This document shows positions 1 through 9,845 of a stretch of DNA of 57,500 nucleotides, one piece after another. Below the pieces are notes generated by a model, which saw nothing but the letters and a program-made list of their open reading frames with translations, had not been told where the DNA came from and made no database searches. This DNA comes from Sporodiniella umbellata (Eukaryota > Mucoromycota > Mucoromycetes > Mucorales > Rhizopodaceae). Made by a program: the position numbers and the translations under genes. The stretch is taken from the NCBI GenBank assembly GCA_025677835.1, contig JAIXMR010000084.1:1-57500 (forward strand), written 5' to 3'. The first letter of the stretch is position 1, and every line of letters starts with the position of its first letter.

Positions 1-245
1 TTGTTATTCTATAAAATGAAAACAGAAGGAAAGCATAAGGTAAGAAAGAGCAGGGCAGAGGGGGGGGGGAGTATAAAGGATCTTCAATGTTAAGGTCAAA
101 CATGTTTCATAAACCAAGTGAATGACAAACGGATCTACAAAAAGCCAAAAGAAAGTATACACAAGGAGCAAGCTATATAAAAGGACAAGTTTTCTCTTTT
201 TTTTTTCTCTTTTTTTTTGTTATTATCTTTTCTTTATCCTTTGTT

Positions 246-277
<32 letters not shown>

Positions 278-316
278 TTTTTTTTGGCTCAATTATATTT
301 TTATTTCAGTAAAAGA
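1..316. other. 5' flank of the zinc-finger gene, no gene seen
   Basis: The stretch holds a run of about ten G at 61-70 and a long T-rich tract from about 188 to 285 that ends some 30 bases before the first exon. The short reading frames here are mostly phenylalanine runs translated from the T tract and are not credible. It is probably promoter and 5' leader of the C2H2 gene that starts at 317. Confidence 0.5.
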
Positions 317-873
317 ATGGAAAACAGAATAACTCTACCGCCTTTGAAATTGGTTGTTCAAAATCTGTTCAAGAATGAGAATGGTAAAGCTAAAAAAAGA
401 GATGAGTTTACTTATTTGTGTGGGTGAGATTAGCAAAATATTCGCCACCGTATCCAAACAGTGCATTTGTACCCGCTCCTCCTGCAGACAGACATGCTGT
501 TTATTTACCAAGCAGGATGGACTCTTTGTGCTGTTATTGTTGTTGCTATACAGCAGATCATCAACAGCAGCAAAGACATCACCGTCGATCGAATTCGGCA
601 GAAGTTGCTTTTCCTGCTATCCAGCCACAGACCTTCCGTCGTTCGAGAGCACATACAACGTCCGGATATCCCACCAAAGAAGAGCCACGTCGGCGTTATC
701 ATTGTCATCTCTGTCGGAAATCCTTTCTTCGACCATCCTCTCTTAAAACACATAATTATTCTCACACAGGCGAAAAGCCTTTCCGCTGTCCCTATCTAGG
801 CTGCGATCGTAGCTTTAGCGTACATAGCAACATGCGTCGACATTTACGTACTCATGATGAATCCTGTCTTTAA
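317..873 (+). CDS. Small C2H2 zinc-finger protein (168 aa)
   Basis: Predicted nuclear DNA-binding protein, probably a transcription factor. I splice two exons, 317-383 and 434-873, across a 50-nt GT-AG intron. This gives an N-terminus beginning MENRITLPPLKLV that runs in frame into AKYSPPYPNS. The last 60 residues hold two tandem C2H2 fingers. Finger 1 has CHLC and later H-x3-H. Finger 2 has C-x4-C and HLRTH. They are joined by a classic linker, HTGEKPFRC. The middle is rich in Ser, Pro, Gln, His and Arg and looks disordered; it includes a short Cys cluster (CCYCCCY). The protein ends five residues after finger 2. Two fingers of this spacing occur in many fungal regulators, so no specific orthologue can be named. 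The start was chosen because the T tract upstream makes longer frames unlikely. Confidence 0.8.
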
Positions 874-936
874 AAAAAATGCTTTTTGTTTTTTTTTAAA
901 AATGAAAAGAGACGTGTTGTATAATACAAACCTATC

Positions 937-937
937 C

Positions 938-962
<25 letters not shown>
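937..962. repeat. (CA)n microsatellite
   Basis: About 13 uninterrupted CA units in the 3' flank of the zinc-finger gene. Confidence 0.95.
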
Positions 963-968
<6 letters not shown>

Positions 969-1343
969 TATATATAACCCTCTCTGTACAAAGCTTGTTT
1001 TTCTCATTGTTATTATTATCACCAATAAATCTATCTTTACATGTCTGTGCAATGATGAAAGACTCTATTGACAAAAAAAAAAAAAAAAAAGAACTCTTAT
1101 TTGTAATACAGAACAGGTTGGTGTTCCTTCTTGATGCAATCCATGCACATAAAGTCGTTCGATAAACCTTTCAGAAAAAGAAAAAGCCCAGCCATCTTTG
1201 CAGCTTTATTTGTTACTCCAACGTCGGTTAAGTTTGAACCGTTCCTAGAATGTGGCTGAACCTTACCATGTCATCCTTTTTTTTTTATTTTATTTTTTTC
1301 TTTGGGTAATAAAAAAAAACCTTATTACCGATTGACATGAACT

Positions 1344-1375
1344 AAGAGAGAGAGAAAGAGAGAGAAAGAGAGAGG
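1344..1375. repeat. (AG)n-rich purine tract
   Basis: An imperfect AG repeat with two AAAG interruptions in the intergenic region upstream of the L2HGDH-like gene. Confidence 0.9.
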
Positions 1376-1771
1376 GGCCTCCGATCAAGGGCTCTGATCG
1401 TATTTTTTGTGTGTCCTTGAGAAAGAGTTGATTCGGTTTGTATGCATGCTTATTTATTATTGTATCAGCTGATATAGTTTCTACTGCATCCCTTTTCTCC
1501 TATAAGAAATCTCTTCCGGTCTGATTCGGAACCTCCTTGCAACTCAATGCTTTTGATGGACATACCATGTGGCTGTAAGGGGGATGAAAAAAAAAAAAAA
1601 AAAAAAAGAAAACTGGGGTCACTTTTGACTGTGGATAGTTTAGGATTGTGTCAATCATAAGAAGAGTGTTTGCAAATGACGATATTTTTTTCGTTCTGTA
1701 GACATGTGTAACAGCGTAGAGATATGTTTTAATACTCCTTTTTTTTTTTTTTTTTTTTTTTATTAGGGCTA

Positions 1772-3022
1772 ATGTCAATAACAAGACGATGGCTAAGCAC
1801 AGCAAGGTCGATTGTACCTGATTTAGAAGTGGACAATATTGTTATTGGTGGCGGTGTTGTGGGATTAGCTCTTGGAGAAAAGTTGACACGCTCACGGCCA
1901 AAGGAATCTACCTTTGTAGTGGAAAAAAACAAACGTGTTGGAGAAGAGACCAGGCAAGTAAAAAGCTATGTTGAACGTTTTGATTAATGAGGGAGAGGGT
2001 AGTTCAAGAAATAGTGAAGTGATTCATGCCGGTATCTATTATCCTCCCAACAGTCTGAAAACCAAGCTTTGTATTCAAGGCAATCGTATGCTCTATTCCG
2101 TATTAGAAAAGAATCGACTTGCTTTTAGAAAAATAGGAAAGTGGATTGTGGCCCAAGACAAGGCCCAGACAGAGTACTTGAAAACCCTCGAACAAAAAGC
2201 TCAAAGGCTCGGCGTTCCTGTTTTTTTTCTTGATAGAAAAGAAGCCCAGTGTGAGGAACCTTTGATCAAGGCCGAGGCGATCCTTGTGTCGCCCAGTACA
2301 GGGATTCTTGATTCACATGCGTACATGGACTACCTCGAGCAGCAGACAGAAGTCGCTTTGGCTACCCAAGTGACAGCCATCCGTCCTCAACCGGGGGGTT
2401 ATCTCCTTCAACTGGTCACTGGCCAAAACCCACCTTCTTGGATAGGCGCCCGTCGTGTTTTTAATTCGGCAGGCCTTCATGCACCGAAAATAGCCGCCAT
2501 GGTGCTGGGTCAAGCGTCTATCCCACCTCACCATTTCGCTCGGGGTCATTACTACCGTACCTCAGGTCCACCGATTCACGTCCGTCGCCTGATCTATCCT
2601 TGCCCAGAGAAAAATCTGGCGGGTCTGGGGACGCATCTTACTTTGGATCTTGCCGGTCAAGTGAAGTTTGGCCCAGATGTGGAATACATTGATAAGCTCG
2701 ATTACTCTTTACAAGACCTCTCGGATGAAAAGAAAGCTCAATTCGCAAAAGCCATTCAGTCTTATTTACCCTCTTTGGATTCTCAAAAACTCTATCTAGA
2801 TTATTCTGGTATCAGGTAAGAACAACCTTTTTTTGTATTTCTTTGTTAATGACTCAAGGGGGCAGACCTAAACTTGCTGGCCCAGGTGAACCTTTTAAGG
2901 ACTTTATCATCAAGGAAGAACCAGACTTTCAAAACTTTTTCACACTCATGGGTATCGAAAGCCCCGGATTAACCTCTTCATTAGCTATTGCTGATTATGT
3001 TTATCAATTGATAAGAAAATAA
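1772..3022 (+). CDS. L2HGDH: L-2-hydroxyglutarate dehydrogenase-like FAD oxidoreductase (383 aa)
   Basis: FAD-dependent oxidoreductase of the DAO/L2HGDH family, which oxidises L-2-hydroxyglutarate to 2-oxoglutarate, normally in mitochondria. Exons are 1772-1953, 2003-2815 and 2866-3022. The N-terminus ([13 protein letters not shown]) resembles a mitochondrial presequence. It is followed by the dinucleotide-binding motif [17 protein letters not shown]. Splicing creates the family signature [17 protein letters not shown] near residue 60, and the C-terminal [18 protein letters not shown] spans intron 2. The length is near that of bacterial members and shorter than the animal enzyme. Intron 1 appears to be GC-AG (donor CAG|GCAAGT). 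A GT-AG alternative (1958-1997) is also in frame and would insert RQG before SSRNSE. The GC-AG form fits the family better. A T run sits directly before the start codon. Substrate is inferred from family only. Confidence 0.88.
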
Positions 3023-3234
3023 CCTGAAAAAAAGCAAAAAGAAATACATACATACACACAGAGATATCTATCTATCTATAGGTGTATGTGTGTATGTGTG
3101 TATATGTGTATGCGCGCGTATGTGTTTGTGTATATATATGTTTGTATAAATGAATGATGTCTTTGTGTTTGTGTGTTATTTCGTATATGTGTGTGTATAG
3201 AATTTTTTTTTTTCTGCTTTTTCTTCTTGAACAG
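3023..3234. repeat. TATC/TGTA-rich low-complexity spacer
   Basis: Spacer between convergent genes, dominated by imperfect ATCT, TGTATG and TATATG repeats (roughly 3045-3200). It presumably carries the 3' untranslated regions of both neighbours. Reading frames through it are repeats of Tyr, Thr and His and are not credible. Confidence 0.7.
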
Positions 3235-4933
3235 CTATTTTGTATAACCGTTTTCATCCTTTTTCCGTAGTTCATCAAAATAAGGATCTAAAAAGAAAGA
3301 TCAATACAAAGCTATGTTTTTCAAAACAAGTTTTACGTTGTAACGCATCGCTAGCTGTAATCCGCTTTTCAGGAGGATATTCAAGAAGTCTCTGTTTTGT
3401 ATCATAGTCATTCCTCTGTTCCTCTTTATTCAGTAAAACATACCTTTAACAAGTCAATGCCAAGTGTATCCAGCTTGGGAAGAATGCTTTCTAACTGGAT
3501 TTTTGGAAACACTTCAAAATCGCGCTTTGTATAAACATAAATAAAGAGTTGTCAATCAACAGAGCCTTTTTTTTATACCTTATATTCAGGAAGCTGAGAA
3601 ACCTTTGGCCATGTATCTTCGGTAGGTGTACCCAAGATTTTAAATATCTTTTGTAACTGATCCGAAATCGAACTGCCAGGGAAAAGAGGTCTTCCAGAGG
3701 CCATTTCTATATACATACATAAATATATATATATACATTTTTTTAAAAAGAAGAAGCTTTCTTCATCTTCTAGCTCTATGAGGATTTACCTGCAAATATA
3801 CATCCAGCAGACCATAAATCAATTGAGGTAGAGTATTGACGTGAACCCATCAAAACATCAGGAGCTCGATACCATAGCGTAACCACCTATTTTGTTAAGG
3901 TGAGATGACTTTTTAAAATCCATTAGATTACCTCATGGGAATAACTTCTCACAGGTATACCATAAGCTCGAGCCAAACCAAAATCACCCAATTTTAATTC
4001 ACCTTTCTAAAATAACTCCAAAGTTATAAAAAAAAATAAAAATAAAAAAAAAAAAAAACGCAGATCTTTTTTTTTTTCCCCATGCTATTCTACTTGCCTT
4101 GTTGATCAACAAATTTTGAGGTTTCAAATCCTATTAAAAGAAAATAGGTGAGTCTTTCGGTTTCCCCCCCCTTTTCTTTCCTCCTTACTCTGTGTAAAAC
4201 GCGATGGGCATGACAAAATGCGATACCTTTAAGTAGTTGGTACATCAATTGCTAATTGGAAAAGGAGAGAGGTGCGTGTGCGGTTAAGTTAAGGTTATTC
4301 TAAAACCCAAAATCAAAAGGAGGTATTGTGTTTACCTTTAAAGTAGCTGTATCAATATCACCACCATAAGAATCCAAGAACTTTTTTAAATCCGAGTCCA
4401 AATATTCAAATATAAGCGTCAATTTCTTTTCGGTATGTAAAACATCATAAAGTCTTTACAATAAGGTCAGTCTTTTCAATAAAGTGCTTGTTTACCTTAG
4501 AATATTTGAATGTTTTAATTCTTTTAATAAAGAGATTTCTCGGATAGCTGTACAAGGAACCTAAATGAGGGGAAGGGATCATTTATATATCTATTTGTAT
4601 ATCGTTGTACTTTTTTTTTTTTTTAAAAAAAAAAAAACACACGTACGCCTTCTTCTTCATTATCCAATCGTATACGTTTCAAAGCAACCACTTCATTGGT
4701 TTCTCGATTCTGAGCCTTGTAAACAATACCATAAGTACCTATCGTTTTCTAGGGTTAGCGTTTTTTTTTTTTTTTTTAAGACCAGATGTATCGCTCTTTA
4801 CCTTCACCGAGTTTTTCTATTTTCTAAGATTGAGCAATGATGTTGTGGTAGAAAGAAAAGAAAAAAGAGACACTTATAAAACTAAGCTTTGTTTTGGGTT
4901 TGTTTATGGTTGTTTTACTTGATATTTATCCAT
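3235..4933 (-). CDS. Cyclin-dependent kinase, PCTAIRE/CDK5 type (298 aa, 13 exons)
   Basis: Proline-directed Ser/Thr kinase. Exons on the minus strand: 4933-4919, 4823-4802, 4738-4647, 4560-4496, 4453-4336, 4251-4189, 4130-4098, 4006-3932, 3886-3790, 3706-3579, 3524-3444, 3391-3337, 3287-3235. All phases join to a full kinase. Visible motifs are glycine loop [21 protein letters not shown] with the ATP lysine, cyclin-binding helix [10 protein letters not shown], catalytic loop [11 protein letters not shown], and the T-loop end VVTLWYRAP. The T-loop stretch [10 protein letters not shown] is CDK5/Pho85-like. Intron 7 (4097-4007) is GC-AG with donor AAG|GCAAGT; using it keeps the conserved GELKL, whereas a GT alternative loses the Gly. 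Introns 1 and 3 contain long A/T runs. The gene is divergent from the ACSF3-like gene with 248 bp between start codons. A paralogous intronless kinase lies 3.6 kb away. Confidence 0.9.
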
Positions 4934-5181
4934 TGCCTTTATATATATATATATATATATATATATTTTATGAAATTGTAGAAAAACGAAATGTTCAAAA
5001 AAAAAAAAAAAAAAAGGAATTTTGTTATTAATTTTGAATTTGTGAAACGTGACTTCATCATGGGAGGGGGTGGAGGAGAACAAAAAGGTGGCAAGCAAAC
5101 AAAAGAGTGAAAGACATTGAGCGTTTTCAAGGGACTTTTTATTATTCTTTTTTTTTTCTTTTCTCTTTTGCAACCCAAAAA
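4934..5181. promoter_or_regulatory. Shared divergent promoter region
   Basis: 248 bp separate the start codons of the PCTAIRE-type kinase (minus) and the ACSF3-like gene (plus). The stretch has an (AT)n run of about 27 bases at 4940-4966, an A run near 4998-5014 and T-rich sequence before the plus-strand start. A bidirectional promoter is inferred from geometry only; no factor site was identified. Confidence 0.55.
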
Positions 5182-7293
5182 ATGACTCTTCAGCTACCCA
5201 ACTTCCCACTATTTTCAAACATTGTGAATTATGCAACCAAAGGAAATATTGCCATTGACGACGCTCGATTGAACGCTAGGTTTAGTTACGCTCAAGTACT
5301 TTCTGGTGTTTCTGGCATTGTTTCTTTGTTAAAGAAAAAGTATATACACAATAGAATGAGTTCAGACTCTAACCATGTCGTAATTCCAAAAAAAAAAAAA
5401 AAAAGTAATATCAAAGGAGAAAGAATTGCCATTTTATGCCCAAGGTAACTGTTGAGTAACGCCAAAAAAAAAAAAAAAAAAAAAAAAAAGAGGTTTCTAT
5501 GACAATGATTCGAATCTATTCCTATCTTTAGTGGTTATCCTTACGTGATTGCTTTATTATCTGTTTGGGTGTTGGGAGGAATCGCGGTTCCGATTTGTAA
5601 AAAAAAAAAAAAAGAAAAAGAATTTCGGGCAGAATATAAATCTTTTGTTTTCGCATGATTACAGGTACCACCCATCCTTTGCCTGAACAAGTCTATAGTG
5701 TACAAGAATCGCAAGCAAGTCTCATTTTGAGCCATGCACTCTTTGAGTCGAGAGTGAAAGAGATTGTGGAGGAAACACGATTGAATGTGATTCAAGTGGT
5801 AGAGAGTCCAGTCGATTCAGTTCAGACCCAACTGGTACCTGCAGATCAAGAAGCAGGTGCCTTGATTATTTTCACCAGCGGCACCACAGGTCGACCGAAG
5901 GGAGCCTTATTAACCCATCGTACGATCGATGCTCAAGTATCGAGCTTGACCCAGGCTTGGCTTTGGTCCAGCCAGGATCGCATTCACCATCTTCTTCCTC
6001 TGCATCATATCCATGGGATTGTCAACGCCTTAGTCTGTCCTCTCTATTCAGGTGCTACCCTTGAAATGCATTCCCATTTTAATGCACAGCAAGTGTGGAC
6101 ACGTTGGAATGATAAAGAGCTACCTCGTGTTACCGTGTTTATGTCTGTGCCCACCGTTTATGGTAAATTGAACGGGGGATCTCCTATAGAGATAGCTCAC
6201 TCTTTTTTGGTGTAGCCAAACTTTCCGAACTTTATAAGAAGCAGGAAGAAGAAATAAAAGAAGAATGGACTTTGGCTTGTAAGCAATTCAGATTGATGGT
6301 TTCCGGATCTGCTTCCTTACCTACCACCTTACGCAACACCTGGAGAAAGTTGAGTGGTGGACAAGTCTTGTTAGAGCGTTACGGCATGACAGGTACAGAG
6401 GAAGCTGTTGCGCGCCTTTCCTAACTCTTTAAACAACAACAGAAATCGGTATGGCCTTGAGTCAAGAGTATTTCATTTGGGAGCGCGTTGAGGTAAAGGC
6501 TGATACGATCCATAGCAATCTAAACACCCTTTGTAGGGTACAGTGGGAATCCCTCTTCCTGGTGTTCAGGTGCGTATTATGACGGACCAAGACGTGACTG
6601 AAACACGCAATACACCTGGTATGCTTCAAATCAAAGGTCCTACAGTGTTTAAAGAATATTGGCAACGACCTGAAGCCACACAAAAAGAATTTACAACAGA
6701 TGGCTGGTAATATCTACTACTACTACTAGTCTTTTTTTTTTTCTTAAAAACATCCATCCACATAGGTTCATTACAGGCGATATAGTACAACGCGTAATGC
6801 AAGCTGGCTACTATCAAATCTTGGGTAGAAACAGTATTGATATTATCAAAGTAAATATCCCCCCCCTTTTTTTTTTTTTTTTTTGATGTGGGATTGGACC
6901 AAATTACAATCATTCTTTAACGTGGTGATGGACCAACTTTTTTTTTTTTTTTAGACTGGTGGAGAGAAAGTGTCCGCCCTTGAAATTGAACGTGAAATAC
7001 TTTCATGCGATTTAGGTATTCAAGATGTGGCGGTTGTTGGTATTCCAGATCCTGAATGGGGACAGATGGTTTCTGCTGTAGTGGTGATGGAGGAAGGAAA
7101 GGTAAAGGAGAGAAAGAGAGACTCTGTACTGAACCGATAGTATCAGAGTATCAAGCTAGAGGATATACGCGATCAATTGAGAAAGAGACTGGCAGTTTAT
7201 AAGTTACCTAAATCTATCGTATGTTTGCCTGAATTACCCAAAAATGCTATGGGAAAAGTGACCAAGAAGGATTTAGTGGGATTGTTCCAATAA
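5182..7293 (+). CDS. ACSF3: Malonyl-CoA synthetase-like acyl-CoA synthetase (513 or 535 aa)
   Basis: Adenylate-forming enzyme that by family would activate malonate (or methylmalonate) to its CoA thioester with ATP. Exons: 5182-5444 (or 5182-5339 plus 5406-5444), 5532-5596, 5665-6162, 6216-6392, 6443-6492, 6537-6706, 6766-6850, 6955-7101 and 7141-7293. Motifs in order are AMP-binding loop FTSGTTGRPKGA, LPLHHIHGIVNAL, VFMSVPTVYAKL, LERYGMTEIGMAL, TGDIVQR, GRNSIDIIKTGGEKVSALE, and the C-terminal catalytic lysine in LPKNAMGKVTKKDL. The LPLHH(I/V)HG and VFM(S/A)VPT stretches are what point to ACSF3 rather than another ligase. A 66-nt segment (5340-5405) ending in an A run is stop-free and divisible by three, so whether it is spliced is unresolved. 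No clear mitochondrial presequence or peroxisomal tail is visible. The downstream gene starts only 54 bp after the stop. Confidence 0.88.
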
Positions 7294-7347
7294 ATCAATC
7301 GTTTTCTTTTCTATACATATCCCTTTTTTCTTTTATTGTTGTTTGAG

Positions 7348-8487
7348 ATGGTTCAACGTATTCTGTTACTTTTGGCACTTGTTGCTGCTTCTTATCAATA
7401 TGAACCCTGTTTAGCTACCGCCAAAAATCAAAGACTCAATGACGGATATTCATTTGCTCTTGCCAAGGTGCCTGATGCCAACATATCTCCTCAAGAAGCA
7501 TGCTATTATAGTTGTGGTGCGCAACTAGTGACTTATTCCAAAAATATGGGGGATATGAAGCAATTGACATCTGTAGATAAAGCAATGCCTTATCTAGGCC
7601 TGGTGGGTTTCCTGAGGCCCGAGCAAAGTTATTTTGTGGTAATTGACAAAGCTTTGTGGTACAGGATGAGGCTTACCTACTCTACCTTGTTTTTTTTTTT
7701 TTTTTTTTTTGTTTAGAATCATTTGGGTGTAACAGAACAAGAAGGAGGTAAACGAATGATCTTTTTGTTGGTAAATCTCAACTTTACTTTTAGGCAATGG
7801 TATTGGATGCATTCATGTTCAAAGGTAGATATCTGATTCAGCCATGAAGGAGGCTCATTCTTATTTAGTGAAAAGAAAATCAAACGTTATGCCAAATCAC
7901 ATCCTCTTTGTTCTCAAGCCAAAAATGCTATTTGTGGTTTTTGGGGCCAGGTAAAAAAAAAAAAAAAAAAGCATGGCTGTATATATATATATGTGTGTGT
8001 GTGTTTTAACAAGTGATCATTCGGATAGCAAGTCATTCCTGAAGCACCTATAGAACCACCAGGATTACCTCAACCTTCAGTTTCTGAGCCTAAACCTTCG
8101 ATCTCCAAAGCGGCACCTCCAGTATCTAAAACCGGGTTGTCTACAGCCAGACCACAGCCTTCTGCCCCAGTCAGCCTTCCACAAGAAAACCAATTTGAAA
8201 TGGAAGGAAAACGGTATTCTGTTCTGAAGCAAGGCCAAGAGAGTCTGTCGAGAGCAAGAGATGCCTGTGCTCAATCGCAATACAAACTAGGAGCGATTGG
8301 TACTATCAACATGTTTGCTGTCACAAACGAATTGAGACAGAATGCGATCAACAAGGCGATTGTAGGCTCATGGAATGGGGATGACTATTCACTTCAGGGT
8401 TCGAGTTGTTTGATTCTAGACGTCCAATTCGGTATCTTCCCTGGTCAATGTTCAGATGCAGAGACGGTGCTCTGTCAACACTTTTAG
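7348..8487 (+). CDS. Secreted protein with two similar cysteine-containing domains (297 aa)
   Basis: Not recognised. My model has exons 7348-7638, 7717-7747, 7794-7824, 7869-7950 and 8029-8487. The N-terminus (MVQRILLLLALVAASYQ) is a clear signal peptide. Domain 1 (about residues 35-145) contains EACYYSCGAQLVTY, then GNGIGCIHVQ, and ends CSQAKNAICGFWG. A Pro/Ser-rich linker follows (about 146-185). Domain 2 contains DACAQSQYKLGAIG, then SSCLILDVQFG, and ends CSDAETVLCQHF at the stop. The shared order (early Cys, mid Cys before a beta-rich stretch, terminal CS-x-A-x4-C) suggests an internal duplication. The overall plan is reminiscent of C-type-lectin-like folds, but this is inference. For intron 1 (7639-7716) I used the donor GTAATT and the T-rich acceptor; a 62-nt alternative (7603-7664) also keeps frame. 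It lies 54 bp after the ACSF3-like stop and 53 bp before the convergent kinase stop. Confidence 0.7.
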
Positions 8488-8540
8488 TTTATTTTATTCC
8501 TTGTTGTTTTTTTTTTTTTTTTTTTGGGGGGAAAGTTGTA

Positions 8541-9446
8541 TTAAAATGTATTATTGAATCGATTAAGATCAGCAAAATAAGTATGGTTGAGAGCTTCTTT
8601 TGCCGATATTCTTAATTGAGGTTGATATTGTAACATACGATTCAACAGGTCTAGTCCACAGACGTCGATACTGGGTAGTACCTGGCTGATACTCTGTTGA
8701 GGGTAGATGACATGAGGTTGTTTATATTCGGATAGTTGCGAGATACCAGGCCAGGTCTGCTCGGTGGGTGTGCCTAGGATACGAAAGATCTTTTGGAGTT
8801 GATCTTCGTTGGTGGTGCCAGGAAATAAAGGTCTTCCGGTGTACATCTCAGCCATGATACAGCCTGCAGACCAGATATCAATCGAGGTAGAATACATACG
8901 CGATCCCAAGAGTACGTCTGGCGCTCTGTACCAAAGGGTGACCACTTCATTTGAGAAGGTATTGACGGGGATACCAAAAGCACGCGCCAAACCAAAATCG
9001 CCTAATTTGAGTTCCCCCTGAGTGTTGATCAACAGGTTCTGAGGCTTGAGATCTCGATGAAGCACCCGGTTTTCATGACAATAGGCAATACCTTTCAAGA
9101 GTTGATACATGAACGATTTGATGGTGGTAGCATCCAGGCTGTGTCGAGTATCCATGTATTTCTTGAGGTCTTGGTTCATGTATTCAAAAACAAGCACAAG
9201 CTTGCTTTCAGTATGAATGACATCCATCAACCGAACAATATTGGTGTGTTTAAGTTCCTTCATGAGCGATATTTCTCGAATGGCGGTAGAAGGTGCACCC
9301 TCCTCTGGATCCAAATGAATCTCTTTTAAGGCCACTATTTCTTTTGTCAATCGATTCTTGCCTTTGAATACTGTTGCATAGGTGCCTTCGCCCAGCTTCT
9401 CTTGTCGAATGTATTTCGTTTCAGGGTTGCCATTCAAGCCTTCCAT
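8541..9446 (-). CDS. pho85: Cyclin-dependent kinase, PSTAIRE/Pho85 type (301 aa, intronless)
   Basis: Proline-directed Ser/Thr kinase, closest by motifs to the Pho85/CDK5 group, which works with Pcl-type cyclins in phosphate and nutrient signalling. It is one uninterrupted frame. Motifs are glycine loop [13 protein letters not shown] (the ATV form is typical of Pho85), [20 protein letters not shown] with a perfect [49 protein letters not shown] and IDIWSAGCI. The length is that of a bare kinase domain. A few residues of basic or Asn-rich tail follow the last helix. The gene has no introns while its relative at 3235-4933 has twelve. It is convergent with the secreted-protein gene (53 bp between stops) and is preceded on the same strand by a 46-codon ORF. 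Confidence 0.93.
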   Translation of the reverse strand: MEGLNGNPETKYIRQEKLGEGTYATVFKGKNRLTKEIVALKEIHLDPEEGAPSTAIREISLMKELKHTNIVRLMDVIHTESKLVLVFEYMNQDLKKYMDTRHSLDATTIKSFMYQLLKGIAYCHENRVLHRDLKPQNLLINTQGELKLGDFGLARAFGIPVNTFSNEVVTLWYRAPDVLLGSRMYSTSIDIWSAGCIMAEMYTGRPLFPGTTNEDQLQKIFRILGTPTEQTWPGISQLSEYKQPHVIYPQQSISQVLPSIDVCGLDLLNRMLQYQPQLRISAKEALNHTYFADLNRFNNTF

Positions 9447-9550
9447 TTTTTAAAAAATAAAAAATAAAATTAAATGTAGAAATAAAAAGAGAGAAATACA
9501 AGAATTTTTTTTTTTTATTACAAATGCCTAGAAATTATGCAGAAAATGAT

Positions 9551-9691
9551 TTATTCTTGTCTTTTTCTCTGTAAAGCGAGGATATTTTGCTTGATCCAAT
9601 GGTCCTTTTGTTTGAGCTCTTGCTCTTCTTGCTTGAGTCTAGCGATTTCTTCCTTTAACTGTTTCAATACAAAGAGGGGATTTTCAGGCAT
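9551..9691 (-). CDS. Small coiled-coil protein (46 aa)
   Basis: An intact 47-codon frame sits between the kinesin gene and the Pho85-type kinase on the same strand. The protein begins MPENPLFVLKQLKEEIAR and ends LALQRKRQE. Almost the whole length is charged and heptad-compatible (Leu/Ile at regular spacing, Lys/Glu/Gln-rich), which predicts one amphipathic helix or coiled coil. Codon composition looks like the neighbouring genes rather than like the A/T-run spacers. It has no signal peptide or membrane segment. No family was recognised, so no function is given. It could also be a leader exon or an upstream ORF of the kinase mRNA, since only 104 bp separate its stop from the kinase ATG. Confidence 0.5.
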   Translation of the reverse strand: MPENPLFVLKQLKEEIARLKQEEQELKQKDHWIKQNILALQRKRQE

Positions 9692-9845
9692 CTTTTTTTA
9701 TTATTCTTTGGGATAGACAAAAAAAAAAAAAAAAAAAAAAGAAAAGGTTTTGTGGAGGGTGTTTTTATATCTAATTATTTATTTATTTTTTATTTTTTTT
9801 TACAAAAGGAGACATGTACAGGATTCAATTAGATTATTTCTTCTC

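Larger units (their letters stand above)
874..1771. other. Intergenic region with simple repeats
   Basis: Nearly 900 bp between two plus-strand genes. It holds a CA microsatellite (937-962), an AG-rich tract (1344-1375) and several A or T runs (for example 1588-1607 and 1740-1760). A small perfect inverted repeat (CGATCA at 1382-1387 and TGATCG at 1395-1400, 7-base loop) is also present. No coding exon or RNA gene was recognised. Confidence 0.6.

Noticed and set aside
122..427. 101-codon plus-strand frame before the zinc-finger gene
   Set aside because: Its centre is a translated T run; only its last part (from 317) is used as exon 1.
7639..7664. 26-nt intron in the secreted-protein gene
   Set aside because: Too short for splicing; the 78-nt version ending at 7716 has a T-rich acceptor and keeps frame.
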